Shown here piece after piece: positions 1 through 5,124 of a DNA stretch of 7,442 bases. How positions within the stretch are numbered: the stretch's first letter is position 1; every line of letters begins with the position of its first letter. The DNA is taken from the NCBI GenBank assembly GCA_017961965.1, contig JAGCWG010000390.1, positions 1-7,442 of the forward strand, read 5' to 3'. The notes below the pieces were generated by a model. That model ran no database searches, had not been told where the DNA came from, and saw only the letters and a list, made by a program, of their open reading frames with translations. Position numbers and translations under genes: made by a program. Origin of the DNA: Bacteroidaceae bacterium. GTDB taxonomy: Bacteria > Bacteroidota > Bacteroidia > Bacteroidales > Bacteroidaceae.

Positions 1-634
1 AAGCGGCAAAGGTTGCCTTACCAACCTCACCAAGCAGAGCTGCCTTTTCAATTACCTTCAAAACATCACTATAGAGACGGATTGACTTCTTGGCTACTTC
101 AACAGCCTCTGCTATATTTGCAGATGCGTTATTTATGTCATCAACATTATCGCCGACATTCTCTGCAGCACTGATGGCATCATTAAGAGCAGATAAAGCA
201 TCTTTGCCCATTTTCTTTTCCACATAAGTCTTGGCTGTGGTTATCTCTGTGGCAAGTGCAACCTTAAGATTTGCGACATTCTGAGCAACTACGGCAGCAT
301 CATAAGCTTTATTGACATCAGCAAGCGAAGTGATTGTGCCATTGTCGTAAGCTGTAATGATGTCTGCAAAACTTGCCTTGCCAGCATCACCAAGATTTTG
401 GGCATAGCCAATCACAATAGCCACATTAGCATACATAGTATTTGACTTTATGGCATCAGCAACTGCTGTGCGCAAATCGCCAATGCACTTCTCGATAGCA
501 TCTTGGTCTCTTGCCACGCTCTCTGCAGAGGCAATAGCATTAGCGAGAGCATCAGATTCGGCCTTACCCATCTTTTTATCCACATAAGTCTTGGCTGTGG
601 CTATCTCCGAAGCCAAAGTATTCTGAAGCTCTGG
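1..634 (-). repeat. FIVAR-like protein repeats of paralogue 1 (one full unit, one cut by the edge)
   Basis: Unit 1 covers residues 481-600 (275-634) and unit 2 starts at residue 601 (274 downwards). Both open with an 'ATAKTYVxKKMGK' or 'TTAKTYVxKKMGK' type segment, continue with 'ALxxAIxxAExV', and follow with a helical stretch containing 'LGxxGKA(S/T)F'. The KTYV motifs are 120 residues apart (K495, K615). The first half of each unit fits the general FIVAR pattern (about 60-70 aa, helical, found in surface and secreted proteins). The 120-aa period is six shorter than in the neighbouring paralogue, through shorter linkers after KASF and after the AYDxAVxAQ motif. A role as a stalk or binding module is inferred. 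Confidence 0.75.
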
Positions 635-2074
635 GATAATAGTTCCGCCATTGATATCAACATAGATGATGCCATCGACTTCACGGATGTTGTCAATTGT
701 TTGATTAATGTCACCTCCATTAAACATCTTGTAAGACGATATCTCTCGGACGTTATTTTTTCCCGGATAAAGGTCACCTAATAAAGACTCTATCTTTTCT
801 TTCTCATCACCCATTTCAAAAAACAAATTGAGATATTTTCCATCGGCAGGGACTATCTGATACCTATAATGCTCTTTATCACCATTAACCTTATTACTTG
901 TCCATGAAGACATATCATAGTCAACATGAGTAATCAAAAGCCCATGCAGTCCGCTATGACAAAGATACAAAGAGTCATTTGTCCAAGGCATATATTTATC
1001 ATATCCCATATTCTGTCTGTTTTCAAGGATAAGATATTCATTTTGGTTATTTGGATTTACAACCTTATACGCCACGCCATCTGATTCAATTGGATTGATG
1101 GTAAGTGTATAAGCCTTGTTTGTTTCAAGAGTAACAATTTGACGCCAACCCATGAAGTCACGTTCGTATGCAGAATAGCCAATAGGAGCATAGCCGGCAA
1201 TCTGATAGTTTCCACCATCCATGATATCCCATACGTCAACCTTTGTGGCACTATTATTTTTCGTATCATACAAGTCTGGCAAACCAAGACCGTGCGAAAG
1301 TTCATGAACGGCTGTACCTATACCATCAACATAACCCAAATACAATTCATTCGTCATGCCGTATGAGCCAAATGTAATGTCAGCAAATACTTCTGTGTTT
1401 CCACTTTCCTTAGGCCAAATGAGGTCTCTTTTATCATATTGTATTTTACTTTCATCTTCGTCGTCAACGTGAAAAGCATTTTCACCTTCACCAGCATAAA
1501 TAAAGAATATCATATCTACCGCGCCGTCGTGATTGTTATCAAACGAACTCCAATCCTTGTTTTCATTAGTGACAACATTATGACATACCTCACGATAGAA
1601 TTCATTTATGTTCACATCCCTTTTAACCAACTTCTTCCCATTGTACCAATCCTCTCCGTAATAAGCATATTCCTTGCTGAGAGTAATTGGGCCAATGATA
1701 TCGAACTCCGGAGTGAACTGTCCGTAAGACTGTTCCTTGAAATACTGATATACCGAACCTAATGAATTACCTGCATTACCTTGTTTGAGATTGAAATAGT
1801 CATCATAGCGTTTTCTTACGACGCCATCCTTGTCATAGTCCAAGAACTTTTGGTCGGCAAACTGAACAAGCACAACTGGAATCTTAGGGCTACCAAAACA
1901 TGGAAGTGGTGCTGAACTACGAAGTCCAACCCTACGTGCACCACCAGTAGGAGTCTTTGTGAACACCGAATAATCAGTTACATTCTCTATACGCCCTCTG
2001 CGCTGAATTGTCTGAGCAAAACCCGAACAAGCAATAAACGTGGCAAACAATGCCAAAGTCATTCTTTTCATCAT
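1..2074 (-). CDS. Secreted M6-family zinc metalloprotease with FIVAR-like repeats (paralogue 1), C-terminus cut off by window edge
   Basis: Reading leftwards from ATG at 2074, the frame stays open for 691 codons and runs off the window. Residues 1-21 are a signal peptide (MMKRMTLALFATFIACSGFAQ), so the protein is exported. The catalytic domain follows: a Ca-binding-type loop D179-N-N-H-D183-G-x-V-D187, the zinc motif HELSHGLGLPD (H257, E258, H261, G264, D267) and a Met-turn-like DIMDGG (M285). This is the M6 (immune inhibitor A) peptidase pattern; substrates are unknown. A beta-rich segment ends near 480, then come one full and one partial Ala-rich FIVAR-like repeat (period 120 aa). It is a tandem paralogue of the protease at 2373-5042: 51 of 62 residues match around the active site (250-311). 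It differs by an acidic insertion (DDEDES, 204-209), by lacking two cysteines near the zinc site, and by looking more AT-rich in codon use. ATG at 2071 is an equally possible start. By analogy, a third repeat and a short C-terminal tail may lie outside the window. Confidence 0.9.
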   Translation of the reverse strand, partial: MMKRMTLALFATFIACSGFAQTIQRRGRIENVTDYSVFTKTPTGGARRVGLRSSAPLPCFGSPKIPVVLVQFADQKFLDYDKDGVVRKRYDDYFNLKQGNAGNSLGSVYQYFKEQSYGQFTPEFDIIGPITLSKEYAYYGEDWYNGKKLVKRDVNINEFYREVCHNVVTNENKDWSSFDNNHDGAVDMIFFIYAGEGENAFHVDDEDESKIQYDKRDLIWPKESGNTEVFADITFGSYGMTNELYLGYVDGIGTAVHELSHGLGLPDLYDTKNNSATKVDVWDIMDGGNYQIAGYAPIGYSAYERDFMGWRQIVTLETNKAYTLTINPIESDGVAYKVVNPNNQNEYLILENRQNMGYDKYMPWTNDSLYLCHSGLHGLLITHVDYDMSSWTSNKVNGDKEHYRYQIVPADGKYLNLFFEMGDEKEKIESLLGDLYPGKNNVREISSYKMFNGGDINQTIDNIREVDGIIYVDINGGTIIPELQNTLASEIATAKTYVDKKMGKAESDALANAIASAESVARDQDAIEKCIGDLRTAVADAIKSNTMYANVAIVIGYAQNLGDAGKASFADIITAYDNGTITSLADVNKAYDAAVVAQNVANLKVALATEITTAKTYVEKKMGKDALSALNDAISAAENVGDNVDDINNASANIAEAVEVAKKSIRLYSDVLKVIEKAALLGEVGKATFAA

Positions 2075-2128
2075 TAGTTTTTTAATAGTTACAGTAAAAA
2101 AGTAGTAGTTAAAGGACTGAAACCTCTA

Positions 2129-2146
2129 AGAAATGCGAACATTTCT
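2129..2146 (-). promoter_or_regulatory. Small perfect hairpin in the 5' leader of protease paralogue 1
   Basis: On the minus strand, AGAAATG and CATTTCT form a perfect 7-bp stem around a UUCG loop. The upper end (2146) lies 5 nt downstream of the -7 motif at 2151-2158, so the transcript would begin at or near the base of the stem. A 5'-terminal stem-loop can slow mRNA decay; that role is an inference. The loop-closing pair is G-C rather than the very stable C(UUCG)G, so stability is moderate. The protease gene at 5042 has no matching hairpin. Confidence 0.45.
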
Positions 2147-2150
2147 GTCG

Positions 2151-2158
2151 CAAAGATA
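2151..2158 (-). promoter_or_regulatory. Bacteroidota-type -7 promoter element (TATCTTTG) for protease paralogue 1
   Basis: TATCTTTG fits the Bacteroidota primary sigma factor -7 consensus TAnnTTTG exactly and is followed by C, as is common. It lies 77 nt before the ATG at 2074, giving a leader of about 70 nt. I see no convincing TTTG -33 box at the usual spacing of about 19-21 nt; the nearest TTTTTG is only 12 nt upstream. The same motif with a similar downstream context (TATCTTTGCGACAG here, TATCTTTGCAACTG there) precedes the other protease. Confidence 0.6.
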
Positions 2159-2265
2159 CCATAATTATTACAAAAAGACGCATAAATCGGCACAAAAAAC
2201 GCATTGGAAACACCATTTTCAATGCTCTGTAAACGGTATCCAAATTCGACACCTATCTATATACA

Positions 2266-2308
2266 AAATCGACCCCGATCGAATTGGTAATTCAATCGGG
2301 ATCGATTT
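2266..2308 (-). repeat. Hairpin 1: 20-bp inverted repeat with 3-nt loop, 3' of protease paralogue 2
   Basis: Arms 2266-2285 and 2289-2308 are inverted copies around a GGT loop (ACC on the minus strand). Eighteen of 20 positions pair perfectly. The two exceptions are C opposite A when read on the plus strand but U opposite G when read as minus-strand RNA, so the minus transcript folds into an uninterrupted 20-bp stem with two wobbles. That is the transcription direction of both flanking genes. It starts 64 nt after the stop codon at 2373. A role as transcription end or 3' stabiliser is likely; the stem base contributes a run of four U but no long U-tract follows, so a classical intrinsic terminator is not certain. 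Confidence 0.7.
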
Positions 2309-2313
2309 GCCAC

Positions 2314-2352
2314 ATCAATCGGGATTGAATTGGCAATTCAAACCCGATTGAT
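2314..2352 (-). repeat. Hairpin 2: 18-bp inverted repeat with 3-nt loop, directly after protease paralogue 2
   Basis: Arms 2314-2331 and 2335-2352 pair at 17 of 18 positions around a GGC loop; the one mismatch (2324/2342) is A-A, or U-U on the minus strand. It begins 20 nt after the stop codon of the upstream protease. It is related to hairpin 1: the 11-mer TCAATCGGGAT occurs in both (2292-2302 and 2315-2325), and both have an AATT-N3-AATT tip. The arm of one can also pair with the arm of the other (TCAATCGGG at 2292-2300 with CCCGATTGA at 2343-2351), so alternative folds exist. Possible terminator or mRNA 3'-end protector, or one copy of a dispersed palindromic repeat. Confidence 0.7.
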
Positions 2353-2372
2353 TTTATAGAGATATAAACGTC

Positions 2373-5042
2373 TTACTTTTTGAGCACCTTAGTAGTCTTT
2401 CCTTTGGCGTCCTTCACAATGTTGATGCCATGACCGAGAGTATTCGTAGCCTTGCCATCGGCAGTGTATATCTGCTGTGATTTAGCATCTACCGTCACGT
2501 CACCAATGCCGTTGGCTACTTCCTGTGCCCTGACCGCCTCAGCGTAGGCAGCCTCAACATCTGCAAGAGAAGTGATAGTGCCATTATTGTAAGCCTTCTG
2601 GACATCAGCAAAGCTTGCCTTTGCAGCTTCACCAAGAGCATCAACCTTAGCGATGTACTCTGCCACCTTCTTATATAGCTCGATGGAAGCAGTAGCATCA
2701 GTAACAGCACTTGAGAGATTTGCAGAAGCCGTATTGACAGCATCACGAGTATCGCCTACGTTCTCAGCAGCAGCAATAGCCGTATTGAGAGTTGTTGCTA
2801 CGTTCTTGTCCATCTTCTTGCCTACGTAAGTCTTAGCAGTAGTAACGTCATTAGCAAGAGTTGCCTTAAGTTCTGCAACAGCGTCAGCCTCAGCCTGAGC
2901 TGCAACGGCATCATCGTAAGCCTTGTTCACAGCATCGAGTGAAGTGATTGTACCATTGTTGTATGCTGTCTGGATGCCAGCAGCTTTAAAGCTTGCCTTT
3001 CCTGCATCACCGAGTTTAGCAGCCTTGTTGATTACGGCAAGTACCTTCTTATACAACTCGATTGAAGCCGTAGCGTTAGTAACAGCAGTAGCAAGATTTG
3101 CAGAAGCAGTATTTACCGCTTCACGAGTGTCGCCTACGCTCTCAGCAGCGGCAATAGCCGAGTTGAGAGCAGTTGCCACGTTCTTATCCATCTTCTTGCC
3201 TACATAAGTCTTGGCGGTTGTCACATCATTGGCGAGCGTTGCCTTAAGTTCTGCAACAGCGTCAGCCTCAGCCTGAGCTGCAACGGCATCATCGTAAGCC
3301 TGGTTCACCGGATTGATGCTTGTAATAGAGCCTTCATCATAACCTTTCTGTATGCCAGCAGCCTCAAAGCTTGCCTTTCCGACTTCGCCAAGTTCTGCAG
3401 CCTTGGCAATAACAGCAGCAATCTTATTGTAAAGATTGATAGAGTTCTTTGCATTCTTCACAGCCTTGGCAAGGGCAGCAGATACAGTCTCTATTGCGTC
3501 TTGGTCTCTTGCCACTTTCTCTGCATTAGCAATCGCCGTGTTGAGTTTTTTTGCGACACTACTACCCATCTTCTGACCCACGTATGTCTTAGCTGTAGCT
3601 ATGTCCGTAGCTAACTGTGCCTGAAGAGCAGGAATAACAGTACCGCCATTAATATCGACATAGATAACGCCATCCACTTCACGGATATTATCAATGGTCT
3701 GATTGAGCGTACCACCCTTAAAGACAGCGTATGAAGACATTGCCTTTACACCCTTTGCGCCCGGATAAAGGTCACCCTTATATGATTCCACAAAAGTAGG
3801 GAATGTCTCGTCTGTTGCATCCAAGAACGAAAGTTGTTTTCCATCAGCAGGAACTATAGAATAACGCTGATGATTAACATCAACATTAATCTTATTCGAT
3901 GTCCACGCATTATTATCATAATCTACATGGGTGATGAGAAGACCATGCTGTCCGCCATTATCCTTATAGGTACTCGCATAATTCCAAGGCATATATTCAT
4001 CATAACCGACATTCTGCCTATTCTCAAGAATGAAATACTCATTTGCATTAGCAGGATTGGTAATCTTGTATGCGACACCGTCTGTTTCCAAAGGATTAAG
4101 GGTAAGAGTGACAACCTCATCCTTATTTATAGTAACAATCTCACGCCATCCCATGAAGTCGCGTTCATAAGCGGAATAACCGATAGGAGCATTACCACCT
4201 ATCTGGTAGTTACCGCCATCCATCACATCCCAAGCATCAACGCCAAGACCAGGTCCATTTGACGTATCATAGAGGTCAGGAAGACCTAAACCGTGTGACA
4301 ACTCATGGACACAAGTTCCGATTCCGTCAATAACACCACCTACCAGCTCATTGGTACATCCGTATGCTCCAAACGTAATACTACCGACTGTTGTAGATCT
4401 CACTTGCTCTTTTGGCCAAATCAAATAAGAGTCTCTTTTTTCTTCGGGCAAATTAAGGTTGTAATTTTCTCCTTCACCAGCATAGATAAAGAATACCATA
4501 TCCACCTTTCCGTCATTATTGTTATCATAGTCTTTCCATTCTCTGCTTTCGCCGGAAACAACCAAATTGCAAGCTTCCTGAAAAAACTCCTGTATGCGGA
4601 AATCCTTAAGGGCGTCGTTGTTCTCTCCATAGTGCTTGTAGCTGTTACTGAGCGTAACAGGACCGATGACATCAAACTCAGGAGTGAATTTTCCGTATGA
4701 CTGTTCCTTGAAATACTGATATACCGAGCCTTTGGAAGGTGATGCATTACCTTCCTTCAGATTGAAGGCGTCATTATATCGCTTATTAACGACACCATCT
4801 TTATCGTAATCAACAAACTTTTTGTCATCGAACTGTACAAGGACAACTGGAATCTTAGGACTGCCTGTACAAGGCAGAGCTGCTGACGAGCGAGTACCAA
4901 TTCGGCGTGCTCCGTTATTAGACTCCCTGAGAAGTGCAGAGTAGTCAGTCACATTCTCTATCCTTCCGCGCTTAACAAATGTCTGCGCAAATCCTGAATA
5001 GACAAATAAAGCGGCAGAAAATGCCAAAAGTGTTTTCTTCAT
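2373..5042 (-). CDS. Secreted M6-family (immune inhibitor A-like) zinc metalloprotease with three FIVAR-like repeats and C-terminal sorting-type tail
   Basis: The protein has 889 aa from the ATG at 5042. That start is chosen because it opens a clean signal peptide (MKKTLLAFSAALFVYSGFAQ, 1-20); the frame extends to 5159 but the extra 39 residues overlap the helicase and cross the promoter motif. Catalytic domain: Ca-binding-type loop D173-N-N-N-D177-G-K-V-D181, zinc motif HELSHGLGLPD (H246, E247 as general base, H250, G253, D256) and Met-turn-like DVMDGG (M274), followed by conserved YSAYERDFMGW. The third zinc ligand is probably D256 or D259. A beta-rich part (about 300-470) leads to three 126-aa repeats (471-844), then a short tail with IYTADGK (858-864) and GINIVKDAKGK, ending KVLKK. 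This tail resembles those of many Prevotella-type secreted proteins and may be an export or anchoring signal. It is predicted to act outside the cell; the substrate is unknown. It is a tandem paralogue of the gene at 1-2074. Confidence 0.93.
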   Translation of the reverse strand: MKKTLLAFSAALFVYSGFAQTFVKRGRIENVTDYSALLRESNNGARRIGTRSSAALPCTGSPKIPVVLVQFDDKKFVDYDKDGVVNKRYNDAFNLKEGNASPSKGSVYQYFKEQSYGKFTPEFDVIGPVTLSNSYKHYGENNDALKDFRIQEFFQEACNLVVSGESREWKDYDNNNDGKVDMVFFIYAGEGENYNLNLPEEKRDSYLIWPKEQVRSTTVGSITFGAYGCTNELVGGVIDGIGTCVHELSHGLGLPDLYDTSNGPGLGVDAWDVMDGGNYQIGGNAPIGYSAYERDFMGWREIVTINKDEVVTLTLNPLETDGVAYKITNPANANEYFILENRQNVGYDEYMPWNYASTYKDNGGQHGLLITHVDYDNNAWTSNKINVDVNHQRYSIVPADGKQLSFLDATDETFPTFVESYKGDLYPGAKGVKAMSSYAVFKGGTLNQTIDNIREVDGVIYVDINGGTVIPALQAQLATDIATAKTYVGQKMGSSVAKKLNTAIANAEKVARDQDAIETVSAALAKAVKNAKNSINLYNKIAAVIAKAAELGEVGKASFEAAGIQKGYDEGSITSINPVNQAYDDAVAAQAEADAVAELKATLANDVTTAKTYVGKKMDKNVATALNSAIAAAESVGDTREAVNTASANLATAVTNATASIELYKKVLAVINKAAKLGDAGKASFKAAGIQTAYNNGTITSLDAVNKAYDDAVAAQAEADAVAELKATLANDVTTAKTYVGKKMDKNVATTLNTAIAAAENVGDTRDAVNTASANLSSAVTDATASIELYKKVAEYIAKVDALGEAAKASFADVQKAYNNGTITSLADVEAAYAEAVRAQEVANGIGDVTVDAKSQQIYTADGKATNTLGHGINIVKDAKGKTTKVLKK
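2511..3632 (-). repeat. Three tandem 126-aa (378-bp) FIVAR-like repeats of protease paralogue 2
   Basis: Units cover residues 471-596 (3255-3632), 597-722 (2877-3254) and 723 to about 844 (2511-2876). KTYV motifs sit at K485, K611 and K737, exactly 126 residues apart. Each unit has a FIVAR-like half (LA.D..TAKTYVG.KM...VA..LN.AIA.AE.V) and a second half with LYxKV, GKASF, a (G)(T/S)ITS turn and an AYxxAV.AQ helix. Units 2 and 3 are closest; unit 1 keeps a QDAIETVSAALAKA version like that of the other protease, where the same ARDQDAIE segment occurs. The repeats are Ala-rich and helical, and probably form a rod or binding stalk between the catalytic part and the C-terminal tail. Confidence 0.8.
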
Positions 5043-5072
5043 ATATAGAATATTTTTAATCATTTTCAGTTG

Positions 5073-5080
5073 CAAAGATA
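5073..5080 (-). promoter_or_regulatory. Bacteroidota-type -7 promoter element (TATCTTTG) for protease paralogue 2
   Basis: TATCTTTG on the minus strand lies in the 82-nt gap after the helicase stop and 30 nt before the ATG at 5042, giving a leader of roughly 20-25 nt. An AT-rich stretch (5081-5100) lies upstream; no TTTG box is seen at the usual -33 spacing (the nearest TTTTTTG is about 31 nt upstream). The motif argues against the longer start at 5159, which would lie upstream of the promoter, and against the ATG at 5063, which would be almost leaderless. It suggests transcription independent of the helicase. Confidence 0.6.
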
Positions 5081-5124
5081 AAAATAATATATTAAATACG
5101 CTGAGATTGTGCAAAAAAGTAGTC

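Larger units (their letters stand above)
2075..2372. other. Intergenic region between the two protease genes
   Basis: No protein-coding gene is supported here. From right to left it holds two related hairpins (2314-2352, 2266-2308), a mixed AT-rich stretch, an imperfect dyad at 2201-2225 (GCATTGGAAA / TTTTCAATGC around CACCA, with its one non-Watson-Crick pair a G-T on the plus strand), a -7 promoter motif (2151-2158), a small leader hairpin (2129-2146), and an AT-rich stretch with no Shine-Dalgarno before the ATG at 2074. A 72-codon plus-strand frame (2133-2351) runs straight through these palindromes and is not convincing. The region therefore looks like the 3' end of one transcript followed by the promoter of the next. 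Confidence 0.7.

Noticed and set aside
2012..2074. Lipoprotein signal at C16 of protease paralogue 1 (FIAC)
   Set aside because: Position -3 is Phe, not the usual Leu; the paralogue has Ser in place of the Cys; cleavage after GFAQ fits a normal signal peptide in both.
2201..2225. Imperfect dyad GCATTGGAAA / TTTTCAATGC as a terminator or operator
   Set aside because: Nine of ten pairs with a G-T on the plus strand only, no U-tract on the minus strand, and no second copy near the other protease promoter; kept only as a note in the intergenic entry.
2133..2351. 72-codon plus-strand frame in the intergenic region
   Set aside because: It reads through the promoter motif and both hairpins, has no recognisable domain or promoter, and its composition follows the palindromes.
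2266..2352. CRISPR array
   Set aside because: Only two related palindromes separated by 5 nt; no spacers of regular length and no cas genes.
3834..4262. 142-codon plus-strand frame opposite the protease gene
   Set aside because: It is antisense to the conserved catalytic domain and has no domain, signal or promoter of its own; the other plus-strand frames over the three genes were rejected for the same reason.
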